A DNA stretch of 64,000 bases from Streptomyces sp. NBC_01571 (lineage in GTDB: Bacteria > Actinomycetota > Actinomycetes > Streptomycetales > Streptomycetaceae), in contig NZ_JAPEPZ010000001.1 of assembly GCF_026339875.1 (NCBI RefSeq), positions 3,410,001 through 3,474,000 of the forward strand, given 5' to 3'. The translations under genes and the position numbers were made by a program. The notes beneath the pieces were generated by a model. That model did not search any database. It was not told the origin of the DNA and saw only the letters and a list, made by a program, of their open reading frames with translations. Shown in pieces: positions 15,849-24,246 of this stretch (position 1 is its first letter; the number at the start of each line of letters is the position of its first letter).

Positions 15849-17207
15849 TCAGACCCCGCGTGCCGCCGTGACCACTCCGGCCGCCACCGCCGAGTCCAGA
15901 GCCGCGTGGTCCCTCACGTTCTGGTCCGCGTAGCGCAGGGCGAAGTCGGCGACGGCGTGCTCGAAGGTCTCGGCGCCGCCCAGGTACGCGGCGATGGCGA
16001 CCCGGTCGCCGGAGCGCGCGTGCGCGCGGGCCAGCGCGGTGCCGCACAGCCGGGCGTAGGCCACCAGCTCGTCCGGGGTCATGCCCGCCACGTTCGCGGA
16101 GCCCTTCATGTCACGCAGCTGCCGCAAGTAGAAGGCGCGGCCCTGCGGCCCGGTCATCCAGCCGAGGAAGATGTCGCTCGCCGACTGCAGCAGCCGCTGG
16201 CCTGCGACTATCCGGTGGCCGGGATGGACGTACGGCCCGCCGGGCAGATGCTCCTCCAGTACGGATCTGGTGGCTTCCTTGATCTGCAGGAACAGCGGGT
16301 CGTCCGTGTCCCGTCCGGTGAGCAGCACGATGAAGCAGCGGGTGCCGACACTGCCGACGCCGACGACCTTGCGCGCGGCGTCCACGAAGCGGTAGCGGTC
16401 CAGCAGGAGGCGGCGTTCCTCCGCGAGGGTGGAGCGGTAGTCGCTGAAGATCTTGCGCAGGGCCGCCATGTCGGAGGCGCCGGCCGGTTCGAGGAGCGGC
16501 GGGTCGCGCACGATGCGCCGCCGTCCGTCGACGGTCTCGGTGAGTTTGCCCAGGGCGTGCAGGCTGGTGCGGCGGCGGGCGCGGGTGAGGCTCGAGTCGA
16601 CGCGTCTCCGCCGGCCGGCGGAGCGGACGAGCGGGAGCAGGCGGTCGGCGTCGATGCGCTCGTACCAGACGGCCAGTTCACCCCGGTCCGCGAGCCGCCG
16701 TATGCGTTTGCGGTACTCGGCGGCGGCGGCCTCGGCGGCGCGGCGCACGCGTGTCTCGGCGTACCCGTTCTCACGGGCGGCCACCGCGACGCTGGCCGCG
16801 AGCCGTTTGACGTCCCACTCGAAGGGGCCCGGATGGGTCTCGTCGAAGTCGTTCAGGTCGAAGTGCAGGGCGCGTTCCGGTGAGGCGAACAGGCCGAAGT
16901 TGAGGAGGTGGGCGTCACCGCACAGCTGGACCGTGAGGCCGGTATGGGGCTGGGAGGCGAGGTCGGCGGCCATCACGGCGGCGGCTCCGCGCAGGAACGC
17001 GAACGGCGAGGCGGTCATCCGCCCGTACCGGATCGGCAGCAGTTCCTGCAGTCGGTCCCTGCCCTGCCGTTCCAGGACGGCGACGGGGTCGGGGCGGTCG
17101 ACGCCGGGGATCCAGACGGCGTGCGAGGAACGGGGGGCGTGCTTGCGGGCCGCCCTGCCGCGGGCCGCGCGGGCGGCGGGGGTGGCCGTCGCGCCGGTCG
17201 GGGCCAC
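15849..17207 (-). CDS. DUF2252 domain protein (452 aa)
   Basis: Covers the whole DUF2252 family: an N-terminal region with GRMTASPFAFLRGAAAVMAADLA, then QLCGDAHLLNFGLFASPERALHFDLNDFDETHPGPFEWDVKRLAAS (about residues 88-135), and later VGVGSVGTRCFIVLL and LQIKEATRSVLE. These loops resemble kinase-like (APH/protein kinase fold) nucleotide-binding motifs, so a phosphotransferase-like activity is possible but unproven. Start GTG 17207 (VAPTGATATP) lies 5 nt after the stop of the upstream lipoprotein gene; the frame is open further upstream only as a shadow. Confidence 0.8.
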   Translation of the reverse strand: MAPTGATATPAARAARGRAARKHAPRSSHAVWIPGVDRPDPVAVLERQGRDRLQELLPIRYGRMTASPFAFLRGAAAVMAADLASQPHTGLTVQLCGDAHLLNFGLFASPERALHFDLNDFDETHPGPFEWDVKRLAASVAVAARENGYAETRVRRAAEAAAAEYRKRIRRLADRGELAVWYERIDADRLLPLVRSAGRRRRVDSSLTRARRRTSLHALGKLTETVDGRRRIVRDPPLLEPAGASDMAALRKIFSDYRSTLAEERRLLLDRYRFVDAARKVVGVGSVGTRCFIVLLTGRDTDDPLFLQIKEATRSVLEEHLPGGPYVHPGHRIVAGQRLLQSASDIFLGWMTGPQGRAFYLRQLRDMKGSANVAGMTPDELVAYARLCGTALARAHARSGDRVAIAAYLGGAETFEHAVADFALRYADQNVRDHAALDSAVAAGVVTAARGV

Positions 17208-17212
17208 GGCCG

Positions 17213-17830
17213 TCAGGTCCGCACGGCGCGGGCGACGTCGCTGCCGACGGCTCCGGAGAGGGTACGGCTGCTGCGGGCCGTGGCGTCCTTGGAGCCGTCC
17301 GCCGGAACGTCGTTCACCTTGACGACGACCGTGTCGAGGAGGTTGCCGCCCTTGTCGCGGAAGTCGACCTGGACGACGTACGTCCGGGACGTGGAGGTGG
17401 GGTTGGTGGCGGTGACCTCGACGGTGGAACGGCCGTCGGAGTCGGTGCGCACCTGGTTGCCGACCGTCACCTCGCTCTTGGCGTTCAGGCCGCTCTTGAA
17501 CTCGTCGAACCGCCGGCCCGCCTCGGCGGTGGCGGAGGCGAGGGAGTTGCCGGCCCCGGTGGTCGCGGAGGCCAGGGCGCTGCTCGCCGCCGAGGCGAGG
17601 GATGCGGCCGCGGAGGCGGCCTGGGAGGCGGTGCCGACGGGATTGCCGTCGCCCGAACAGCCGGTGAGGGAGAGGGAGCCCAGCAGCACGACGCCGACCG
17701 ACCCCAGCACCGTCCCGCGCGCACCGAGCCCTCGTACGGCCGCTCCTCGGCCGGCGGTTCCGCGTCCCCGTGGCTCCGGAGCTCCCCGCTCCCCCCGCAC
17801 CCGAAGCCCCCGTATCCCGTTCCTCGCCAT
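17213..17830 (-). CDS. Lipoprotein with FxLYD-like domain (205 aa)
   Basis: Long basic N-terminus, hydrophobic segment and lipobox LSLTGC (Cys near residue 50), so it is predicted to be lipid-anchored on the outer face of the membrane. An Ala/Ser-rich linker follows. The C-terminal beta domain (about 120-195, VTATNPTSTSRTYVVQVDFRDKGGNLLDTVVVKVNDVPADGS) looks like an FxLYD domain, a common extracytoplasmic fold of unknown binding partner. ATG 17830 has GGGAGG 5 nt upstream; an ATG at 17884 is less likely. Probably co-transcribed with the DUF2252 gene. Confidence 0.75.
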   Translation of the reverse strand: MARNGIRGLRVRGERGAPEPRGRGTAGRGAAVRGLGARGTVLGSVGVVLLGSLSLTGCSGDGNPVGTASQAASAAASLASAASSALASATTGAGNSLASATAEAGRRFDEFKSGLNAKSEVTVGNQVRTDSDGRSTVEVTATNPTSTSRTYVVQVDFRDKGGNLLDTVVVKVNDVPADGSKDATARSSRTLSGAVGSDVARAVRT

Positions 17831-17974
17831 CTCGCCTCCCGGCGTTCTGCTGCGGATTCCCTGCCTCGCGTTCACCACAGTCAAGGCCCTGAGCAGGGCA
17901 TACGCATGCCGGAGACGGCAATCGGGTGAGGTGCGGGAGGATGCGGAGAACGGGGGCTACGAGGCGGAGGCGGC

Positions 17975-19171
17975 GTGGGCGAACAGCGGCGGCACATCGG
18001 GGTGACGGAGCGGCGGGCCCGGCTCGCGCTGCGGCACCGGCTCACGGAACCGCGGCGCGCGGCGGCCCCCGAGGAGGTCGCCGGGTCGCTGGTCGCGCTG
18101 CACGGGACCGATCCGGCGACGGTGTACCTGGCGGTGGGCGCGCGTCTCGCGGACGCCGGGCGGACGGTGGCGGAGCTCGACCGGGCGCTGTACGGGGACC
18201 GGTCCCTGGTGCGGATGCACGGCATGCGGCACACCGTGTTCGTGTTCCCCACCGAACTGGCCGCCGTGGTGCACACCTCGACCGGCCTGGCGATCGCGGC
18301 GAAGGCGCGGGCCGGACTGATCAAAGACATGACCACCGGCAGTGACGGGCGGCTGACCGAGGAGTGGCTCGCGGAGGTCGAGGCGTCCGCGCTCGCCGCG
18401 CTGGCCCGGCGCGGGCAGGCCACCGTGAACGAACTCACCGGCGACGAACCGCGGTTGAGGGAGCAGTTCACCTACGGCGCGGGCCGGGGGTACGAGAGCG
18501 CGCACACCGTGTCCTCGCGTCTGATGCGGGTGCTGGGCGTCGAGGGACGGGTCGTGCGGGGGCGTCCGCTCGGCTCCTGGACCTCGACGCAGTTCCGCTG
18601 GTCCGTCGCCCCGCCGTACCCCGAGCTCCCGGCCGGCGAGGCCCAGCGCGAGCTGCTCCGCCGCTGGCTCACGGTGTGCGGGCCCGCCACGGAGGCGGAC
18701 CTCAAGTGGTGGACGGGGTGGAAGGTGACGGAAGTGCGGCGGGCCCTGGGGGCGATCGGGGCGGAGGCCGTGTCGCTCGACGGCGGGGTGACCGGGTACG
18801 TCGTCGCCGGCGACGCCGGTCCGGGCGGCGAGCCCGGCGCGCCGTGGGCCGCGCTGTTGCCCGGGCTCGACCCTACGGCCATGGGGTGGCAGGAGCGGGA
18901 CTGGTATCTCGCGCCCTCGCTGCGGCCCGCGTTGTTCGACGGCAGCGGGAATGTCGGGCCGACGGTGTGGTGGGACGGGCGGGTGGTCGGGGGGTGGGCT
19001 CAGCGGGGTGATGGTGAGGTGGTGTGGCGGGTGCTGGAGCCGGAGGGAGTGGGGCGGGAGGGGATTGCGGCGATCGAGGCGGAGGTCGGGCGGCTACGGG
19101 GCTGGCTGGGGCCGGTGCGTGTCACCCCGCGCTTCCGCACCCCGCTGGAACGCGAACTGACCACTCCGTGA
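17975..19171 (+). CDS. Winged-helix DNA-binding domain protein, HTH_42/YcaQ-like (398 aa)
   Basis: Matches the pattern of the winged-helix DNA-binding family containing YcaQ-type DNA glycosylases: VTERRARLALRHRLTEPRRAAAPEEVAGSLVALHGTDPATVYLAV at the start, LYGDRSLVRMHGMRHTVFVFP (about residue 68), then repeated winged-helix units and the C-terminal region WQERDWYLAPSLRPALFDGSGNVGPTVWWDGRVVGGWAQR (about 308-347). Some relatives remove interstrand crosslink adducts; others are merely adjacent to natural-product clusters. GTG 17975 is used; a GTG at 18000 (VTERRARL) is a credible alternative. Confidence 0.75.
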   Translation: MGEQRRHIGVTERRARLALRHRLTEPRRAAAPEEVAGSLVALHGTDPATVYLAVGARLADAGRTVAELDRALYGDRSLVRMHGMRHTVFVFPTELAAVVHTSTGLAIAAKARAGLIKDMTTGSDGRLTEEWLAEVEASALAALARRGQATVNELTGDEPRLREQFTYGAGRGYESAHTVSSRLMRVLGVEGRVVRGRPLGSWTSTQFRWSVAPPYPELPAGEAQRELLRRWLTVCGPATEADLKWWTGWKVTEVRRALGAIGAEAVSLDGGVTGYVVAGDAGPGGEPGAPWAALLPGLDPTAMGWQERDWYLAPSLRPALFDGSGNVGPTVWWDGRVVGGWAQRGDGEVVWRVLEPEGVGREGIAAIEAEVGRLRGWLGPVRVTPRFRTPLERELTTP

Positions 19172-19205
19172 GGTCACCGGCCCGGGTTCTCGCCCCCGGC
19201 GCCCC

Positions 19206-19325
19206 TGGGGGCTCCGCCCCCAGACCCCCGTTCGGCCTGAACGGCCTCGTCCTCAAGCGCCGGACGGGCTGATGGTGCCGGCCTGGGGCTGGAGATTTTC
19301 AGCCCGTCCGGCGTTTGAGGACGAG
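19206..19325. repeat. Streptomyces intergenic repeat, inverted pair
   Basis: A GGGGCTCCGCCCC hairpin is followed by a conserved module. Positions 19246-19271 pair with 19300-19325 (26-bp arms, one mismatch, core CGGACGGGCTG) over a 28-nt loop. A single copy of the same module recurs at 26059-26122. It sits between converging genes and could act as a bidirectional terminator. The type is widespread in Streptomyces intergenic regions, from general knowledge. Confidence 0.65.
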
Positions 19326-19428
19326 CCCTTCGGGCGAGCGGGGGTCCAGGAGGCGGCAGCCCCTTGGCGGGGGCGAGAGACGTCGGTGCCGGGCGTAGGA
19401 CACCCGGCACCGAAACAACATCCCCCGC

Positions 19429-19737
19429 TCAGCGCGCGTACCGCATCAACGCCCGCACCATGTGACACGTGGTGTCCGACGGCGGGTGCACCCCGATCAT
19501 CACGGCGGTGCTGCGTATCGTCTCGTTGCGGGCCTGATTCGGCACGTACACACCGGAGTCGAGCAGAGCGATCGCGAGACGCATCGCCTTGAGCCGACGG
19601 TTGTGCGTGACGTACCACTCGCGGGGACGCCCGGGCGGCAGCGGACGCTTCGCCACGGGCTCGTACGGCAGGTCCATCAGGACCGCCCTCTTCGACGTGG
19701 ACTGGGTGGGCAGCGGCTTCAGTGCGGCAGCGGGCAC
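19429..19737 (-). CDS. Conserved small Streptomyces protein (102 aa)
   Basis: Contains VLMDLPYEPVAKRPLPPGRPREWYVTHNRRLKAMRLAIALLDSGVY and a helical C-terminus with NETIRSTAVMIGVHPPSDTTCHMVRAL. The arrangement looks like a small helical, possibly DNA- or protein-binding factor. I do not recognise a named family. GGAGG sits 6 nt before GTG 19737 but directly abuts the ATG at 19743, so the GTG is the better start. Confidence 0.6.
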   Translation of the reverse strand: MPAAALKPLPTQSTSKRAVLMDLPYEPVAKRPLPPGRPREWYVTHNRRLKAMRLAIALLDSGVYVPNQARNETIRSTAVMIGVHPPSDTTCHMVRALMRYAR

Positions 19738-19954
19738 AGGCATCCTCCTGTCGCGGTCGGGGCGCCGCCGGCCCTCCCGGCGACCCCCTCGAACACTGCC
19801 CCCAGTTTACCGCCCGCCACTGACATCCGGGGAGCGCGTACACCCGCCAAATGCCCAGGTGAGCAATGGAATTGAGGTGGCGTCACACCAGATTCCCAAG
19901 GTGCGCATGTGACGACAGAAATTCGAACAAAATCCTCGATGTACCGTGTCCGGC

Positions 19955-20314
19955 ATGGAGATCTGGATCAACCCGGCCTGTTCGAAATGCCGCGGCGCCA
20001 TCACCCTGCTCGACGCGGAGGGCGCGGACTACACCGTCCGCCGCTACCTGGAGGAGGTACCGACGCGGGACGAGATCCGGGCCGTACTGGAGCGGCTCGG
20101 CCTCGAGCCGTGGGACATCACCAGGACGCAGGAGGCCGTCGCCAAGGAGCTCGGGGTGAAGTCGTGGGCGCGCGACGGCGGTTCGCGGGAACGGTGGATC
20201 GCCGCGCTGTCCGAACACCCGAAGCTCATCCAGCGGCCGATCATCACCGCGGACGACGGTACGGCCGTCGTGGCGCGCACCGACGAGGCGGTGCGCGAGG
20301 CCCTGTCCCGCTAG
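19955..20314 (+). CDS. ArsC/Spx-family thioredoxin-fold protein (119 aa)
   Basis: Starts MEIWINPACSKCRGAITLL, placing the redox Cys pair CSKC at residues 9-12, the position of the catalytic Cys in ArsC-type arsenate reductases. Further family features are DYTVRRYLEEVPTRDEIRAVLERLG and the C-terminal IQRPIITADDGTAVVART. No ars genes are nearby, so arsenate reductase activity is not certain; YffB-like thiol function is an alternative. ATG 19955 is chosen; a GTG at 19946 would add three residues. Confidence 0.78.
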   Translation: MEIWINPACSKCRGAITLLDAEGADYTVRRYLEEVPTRDEIRAVLERLGLEPWDITRTQEAVAKELGVKSWARDGGSRERWIAALSEHPKLIQRPIITADDGTAVVARTDEAVREALSR

Positions 20315-20500
20315 CGGCCCCTCGCCCCGGCCTGGCCGCCCCGACCGCTCCGGCCGCTCCGCGCGCCCAACTCACCCGTGACACAGGTCACTTCGGCCAC
20401 TTGCGTCGACTGTTGAGCAGCCCCGTTCGGTATCTCGTACCTAGCGGCATACGGATCGCATCCGGCCGCCCATGGCGGCGGCCGGGGACAGGAGGCGCGC

Positions 20501-21178
20501 ATGTCGCGTAGGAGAACTCTCAGTCCCAGGAAGAAGCTGGCGCTGCTGGTCGGTGCCGCGGCCGTGGCGGGAGGCGGCGCCTTCGTCATGGCGACCACCT
20601 CCAACGCGGCCCCGGTGCAGAACGCGTCCAACTCGACGGTCTGCCAGGGACTGGCCACCGCGCTGGGCAACAACCAGACGTTCATCGACGGGCAGCGGGC
20701 CAAGCCCGACGCCCAGTCGCAGGCCCGGATCGCCAACCGCGAGGCGGTGATCGCCCAGATCAAGGTCCAGCAGGCGGCGTCGAACTGCAAGGTCGGGGAG
20801 TCGGCTCAGGGCCCCCAGGCCGCGCAGCCCGCGCAGCCGGCGCCGAGCGCGCCGGCGCAGCAGCAGGCGACCTCTCCCGCACAGCAGACCACCCCACCCG
20901 CGCAGGGGGCGGGTGGCGGTGCGGCCACCGGCCGGCAGGTCTGTGTCGGCTCGACCGTCACTCTCTCCGGCGAGGGAGGCGCACCCGCCGCCTCCAGCAA
21001 CCAGTTCCCCGCCGGGACGAAGCTCAAGGTCACGAACCTGGACAACAACAAGTCCACCACCGTGCAGGTCACGTCGGTGTCCGGCAGTTGCGCACTGCTG
21101 AACAACGCCGCGTTCGAACAGGTCCGCGAGCCGGGCAAGTTCCTGATCCGCCGGGCCCTGATCGAGAAGGTGGGGTGA
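20501..21178 (+). CDS. Secreted protein with Ala/Pro/Gln linker and beta-barrel-like C-terminal domain (225 aa)
   Basis: N-terminal signal peptide (RRRTLSPRKKLALLVGAAAVAGGGAFVMATTSNAAP, cleavage about residue 37). A short helical domain follows with Cys near 48 and 96 (VCQGLATAL ... ASNCKVG), then a Pro/Ala/Gln linker (about 105-145) and a C-terminal domain (about 150-225, VCVGSTVTLSGEG ... VQVTSVSGSCALLNNAAFEQVREPGKFLIRRALIEKVG) reminiscent of RlpA/double-psi barrel segments. GGAGG lies 6 nt upstream of the ATG. The helical first domain is reminiscent of the N-terminal part of the DUF1996 protein at 26879. Function unknown. Confidence 0.68.
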   Translation: MSRRRTLSPRKKLALLVGAAAVAGGGAFVMATTSNAAPVQNASNSTVCQGLATALGNNQTFIDGQRAKPDAQSQARIANREAVIAQIKVQQAASNCKVGESAQGPQAAQPAQPAPSAPAQQQATSPAQQTTPPAQGAGGGAATGRQVCVGSTVTLSGEGGAPAASSNQFPAGTKLKVTNLDNNKSTTVQVTSVSGSCALLNNAAFEQVREPGKFLIRRALIEKVG

Positions 21179-21188
21179 GGCGCGACGC

Positions 21189-22037
21189 CTAACGACCGAG
21201 GAACTCCGCGAGCCGGAAGGTGAGTTCGGGCGACGCGGTGTGCGGCAGCGCGTGGTGCGAGACGTCCGGGAGGACGACCGTCCGTACGTGCGGCAGCACC
21301 GCGGCGGCCCGTGCCGCCACCCGGCGCGAGTCATGAGTCCTGCTGTTCGCGGCCACGAGCAGCAGGACCGGCACCTCCAGGACACGCAGCGCCGCGGCGT
21401 CCGGACGCGGGCCCGTGACCGGCCTGACGGTGGGAAATCCGGCCGCGGCCTCCTGGAGACGGAGCCAGTCGGGGTCCAGTGGTACGCCGCCCGTCTCCCA
21501 CTCGAGAAAGGCGCGGGTGCGACGTGCCGCCGGGCGCAGCAGCATCGGGAGCGCGCGCAGGAGGTACACGGCCCGGTAGCCCGCGAAGCAGCCCGTCGGG
21601 TCGAGGAGCGCGAGACGCCGTACCCGATGGGGTGCGTGCAGCGCGTACCGCAGGGCGATCCAGCCGCCGTAGGAATGACCGGCCACGGCGGCCGAGCCGA
21701 CACCGAGGCCGTCGAGCAGCGCGTCCAGCCATGCGGTCACGTCACCGGCGGTCCGGATCGGGCGGCCGGGGTCCGGCACGCTGAGACCGGGGTCGCCGAT
21801 CAGGTCGACGGCGTGGACGCGGTGGGTGCGGGCGAGGTCGGCGGCGCCGGCGTACCAGGAGGCCGAGGTCGCGCCGCCGCCCGGCAGCAGAAGCAGCGGG
21901 GACCCGTCCCCCGGGCCGCAGCTGTGGACCTGGGTGACGCCGAACGGGGTGGGCACCGCGCACGACACGGTGTCCGCGGGCCACTTGGCCATGACCCGGT
22001 CGTACGCCGTCCGGAACTCCTTCGTCGGAACGTCCAT
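21189..22037 (-). CDS. Alpha/beta hydrolase (282 aa)
   Basis: Alpha/beta-hydrolase fold: oxyanion-hole motif LLLLPGGGATSASW (about residues 48-61), nucleophile elbow AGHSYGGW (Ser near 123), a predicted catalytic Asp in LLLVAANSRTHDSRR and a C-terminal His in PDVSHHALPHTAS. Substrate unknown. It is divergently oriented from the MarR gene, and a perfect palindrome lies in the 98-bp gap, so its expression is probably repressed by that MarR protein. Start ATG 22037 (MDVPTKEFRTAYDRVMAKWP). Confidence 0.82.
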   Translation of the reverse strand: MDVPTKEFRTAYDRVMAKWPADTVSCAVPTPFGVTQVHSCGPGDGSPLLLLPGGGATSASWYAGAADLARTHRVHAVDLIGDPGLSVPDPGRPIRTAGDVTAWLDALLDGLGVGSAAVAGHSYGGWIALRYALHAPHRVRRLALLDPTGCFAGYRAVYLLRALPMLLRPAARRTRAFLEWETGGVPLDPDWLRLQEAAAGFPTVRPVTGPRPDAAALRVLEVPVLLLVAANSRTHDSRRVAARAAAVLPHVRTVVLPDVSHHALPHTASPELTFRLAEFLGR

Positions 22038-22082
22038 TCCGCCACTCCCCCGCCCGGTGTCCTGGGGCCGCTATGATCGCCG

Positions 22083-22105
22083 ATTATCTCGATGGGCGAG
22101 ATAAT
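22083..22105. promoter_or_regulatory. Perfect palindrome, probable MarR operator
   Basis: ATTATCTCG (22083-22091), 5-bp spacer, CGAGATAAT (22097-22105). It is AT-rich in GC-rich DNA and centred in the divergent promoter region of the hydrolase and MarR genes, the usual place for an autoregulatory MarR site. Confidence 0.68.
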
Positions 22106-22135
22106 AGCCCAGCGAGGCAATTGGCGGAGGCGGAC

Positions 22136-22639
22136 ATGAAGGACCGGGAACCGGCACGCGCGCCGGATCGCGAACCGGCGACGGAGCCGGGACGAGCAGC
22201 GGGGCGGGAGATGGAGATCGTCCATCTCCTGCGGGCCACTGTCGTCGAACTCGGCCTGCACAGTGCCCGCTTCGCGAACCAGAACGGCATGCACCCGACG
22301 GATGTGCGCGCGCTGATCTCCCTCATGGACGCCTCCCGCTCCGGTACGGGTCTGACGGCGGGCCGCCTGGGCGGTCTGCTCGGGCTCAACTCGGCCGGGA
22401 CCACCGCCCTGGTGGACCGGCTGGAACGGCTCGGGCATGTCCGGCGGGTGCGCTCCGAGCGCGACCGGCGGCAGGTGCTCGTCGAACTGGACGAGCGCAC
22501 GGTCGAGTGGGGGCAGGCCCACTTCGGTCCGCTGATCGGGCGGGCCGTGGAGCTGCTGCGGGGGTACGACGAGCGGGAACTGGCCGCGGTGCGCGGCTTC
22601 CTCACGGGGGTACGGGACGTGGCGGCCGACGCCGGATAG
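22136..22639 (+). CDS. MarR-family transcriptional regulator (167 aa)
   Basis: Winged helix with MHPTDVRALISLMDA, GRLGGLLGLNSAGTTALVDRLERLGHVRRVRSERDRRQVLVEL, the canonical MarR recognition helix and wing (about residues 50-120 from the chosen start). ATG 22136 (MKDREPARAP) is preceded by GGCGGAGG. An earlier ATG at 22073 overlaps the palindrome and lacks a ribosome binding site. Divergent hydrolase gene; likely ligand-responsive repressor of both. Confidence 0.82.
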   Translation: MKDREPARAPDREPATEPGRAAGREMEIVHLLRATVVELGLHSARFANQNGMHPTDVRALISLMDASRSGTGLTAGRLGGLLGLNSAGTTALVDRLERLGHVRRVRSERDRRQVLVELDERTVEWGQAHFGPLIGRAVELLRGYDERELAAVRGFLTGVRDVAADAG

Positions 22640-22945
22640 CCTCCGGCACACCGACCGCGCGCCCGCAAACCCATCGCATACGAGCCGCCGCGGCCGCCCC
22701 GGGCGGATCGCGGTGGGCGGCGCGCCGCCCTCACGGCCTTCGCGAACGGACCCCTGATAACGGTCGCGAATCGCTCTCCGCGAGTGAGGCGCAGCACAGG
22801 GTCGCCAGGTAACACGGGGTTCACGCTCGGGCAATGATCGGGAAATCGCCTGTTGACAGGCTGCCGGGCATGACGCGGCGCCCCGGTGCCGCAGCGCCGC
22901 AGCACCCGCGGCGCGCCTGGAGACCCACCCCGAAGGATGTGGCCC
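22640..22945. other. 306-bp upstream region of glnII
   Basis: No gene seen. It holds the candidate GlnR site at 22809-22846 and an AAGGA ribosome binding site at 22933-22937. A TTGACA hexamer at 22853-22858 could be a -35, but no good -10 is spaced correctly. Confidence 0.5.
22809..22846 (+). promoter_or_regulatory. Candidate GlnR box upstream of glnII
   Basis: Four 5-mers at exact 11-bp spacing: GTAAC, TTCAC, GCAAT, GAAAT (starts 22809, 22820, 22831, 22842). The GlnR consensus in Streptomyces is gTnAc-n6-GaAAc-n6-GtnAC-n6-GAAAc, and glnII is an established GlnR target in S. coelicolor. The first and last boxes match well; the middle two are weak. Confidence 0.5.
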
Positions 22946-23983
22946 GTGACCTTCAAGGCTGAGTACATCTGGATCGACGGCACCGAGCCGACGGCCAAGC
23001 TCCGTTCGAAGACGAAGATTCTGGCGGACGACGCCAAGGGTGCCGAGCTGCCGATCTGGGGCTTCGACGGGTCCTCCACGAACCAGGCCGAGGGCCACGC
23101 CTCGGACCGCGTACTCAAGCCGGTCGCCAGCTATCCGGACCCGATCCGCGGCGGGGACCACGTCCTCGTCATGTGCGAGGTCCTGAACATCGACATGACG
23201 CCGCACGAGTCCAACACCCGTGCCGCGCTGGCCGAGGTCGCGGAGAGGTTCGCCGCGCAGGAACCGGTCTTCGGCATCGAGCAGGAGTACACCTTCTTCG
23301 ACGGGGAGCGCCCGCTCGGCTTCCCCGCCGGCGGCTTCCCCGCCCCGCAGGGCGGCTACTACTGCGGTGTCGGCGCCGACGAGATCTTCGGCCGTGACAT
23401 CGTCGAGGCGCACCTGGAGAACTGCCTGAAGGCGGGCCTCGGCATCTCCGGCATCAACGCCGAGGTCATGCCCGGCCAGTGGGAGTTCCAGGTCGGCCCG
23501 CTCGCCCCACTGGAGGTCTCCGACCAGCTGTGGGTGGCCCGCTGGCTGCTGTACCGCACCGCCGAGGACTTCGCCGTCTCCGCCACCCTCGACCCCAAGC
23601 CGGTCAAGGGCGACTGGAACGGCGCGGGCGCGCACACCAACTTCTCCACCAGGGCGATGCGCGAAGGGCCTGAGGGCTATGCCGCGATCATCACCGCGTG
23701 CGAGTCGCTCGGCGAGGGCTCGAAGCCGCTCGACCACGTCAAGAACTACGGCGCCGGCATCGACGACCGCCTGACCGGTCTGCACGAGACCGCTCCGTGG
23801 AACGAGTACTCGTACGGCGTCTCCGACCGCGGCGCCTCCGTCCGTATCCCGTGGCAGGTCGAGAAGGACGGCAAGGGGTACATCGAGGACCGCCGTCCGA
23901 ACGCCAACGTCGACCCGTACGTGGTGACGCGTCTGCTCGTCGACACCTGCTGCACCGCCCTGGACAAGGCCGGTCAGGTCTGA
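22946..23983 (+). CDS. glnII: Glutamine synthetase type II (345 aa)
   Basis: Eukaryote-like GSII: forms glutamine from glutamate, ammonia and ATP in the cytosol. It begins MTFKAEYIWIDGTEPTAKLRSKTKIL, has the beta-grasp segment WGFDGSSTNQAEGHASD (about residues 44-60), the metal/ATP motif EQEYTFFDG (about 113), and GPLAPLEVSDQLWVAR plus DWNGAGAHTNFST (about 220) as active-site loops; RRPNANVDPYVVTRLLVDTC closes it. Start GTG 22946 with AAGGA 8 nt upstream gives the usual GSII length. Regulated probably by GlnR; unlike GSI it lacks the adenylylation site, so GlnE downstream in this window acts on the other enzyme. Confidence 0.95.
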   Translation: MTFKAEYIWIDGTEPTAKLRSKTKILADDAKGAELPIWGFDGSSTNQAEGHASDRVLKPVASYPDPIRGGDHVLVMCEVLNIDMTPHESNTRAALAEVAERFAAQEPVFGIEQEYTFFDGERPLGFPAGGFPAPQGGYYCGVGADEIFGRDIVEAHLENCLKAGLGISGINAEVMPGQWEFQVGPLAPLEVSDQLWVARWLLYRTAEDFAVSATLDPKPVKGDWNGAGAHTNFSTRAMREGPEGYAAIITACESLGEGSKPLDHVKNYGAGIDDRLTGLHETAPWNEYSYGVSDRGASVRIPWQVEKDGKGYIEDRRPNANVDPYVVTRLLVDTCCTALDKAGQV

Positions 23984-23999
23984 TCCACCCCGTACCCGC

Positions 24000-24034
24000 G
24001 AAGGGGCGCCCACCAGGCCGGTGGGCGCCCCTTC
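24000..24034 (+). terminator. glnII terminator
   Basis: Perfect 15-bp stem (24000-24014 with 24020-24034), 5-nt loop, 17 nt after the glnII stop. No U tract. Confidence 0.82.
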
Positions 24035-24123
24035 AGCGTGGCGAGCCCTCTTCCGCATCAAGGGCGTGTCCGACCTTTGAACCGGGACTCCTGCCCGGCC
24101 CCGGCTTCTGCTTCAATGGAGGC

Positions 24124-24246
24124 ATGGCCAGCCACCAGAAGTGCACCGCGACGGGTCGCCACGACCTGGAGCCCTTCTGGCCTTCCCGTCAGCATCACGA
24201 CTTCGACCGGGTGTGTTGCCGCGCGACGAACGCGCCGGCCCTCTAA
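24124..24246 (+). CDS. Possible small ORF with CC motif (40 aa)
   Basis: MASHQKCTATGRHDLEPF... with a His-rich middle and DRVCCRATNAPAL at the C-terminus. GGAGG abuts the ATG, too close for normal Shine-Dalgarno use, so translation could be leaderless or weak. Composition (His, Cys, Trp) is not what random GC-rich frames give. It could be a leader peptide or small metal-binding protein. Unrecognised. Confidence 0.35.
   Translation: MASHQKCTATGRHDLEPFWPSRQHHDFDRVCCRATNAPAL

Noticed and set aside
13915..16047. 710-aa minus-strand open frame
   Set aside because: Antisense to htpX and pspAB with low-complexity His/Arg/Gly composition; the plus-strand genes have clear family motifs.
22853..22858. 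TTGACA as a glnII promoter -35
   Set aside because: No -10 hexamer occurs at proper spacing; left as a note in the upstream-region entry only.
21800..24061. 753-aa minus-strand open frame
   Set aside because: Shadow opposite glnII and the MarR gene; no coherent domain.
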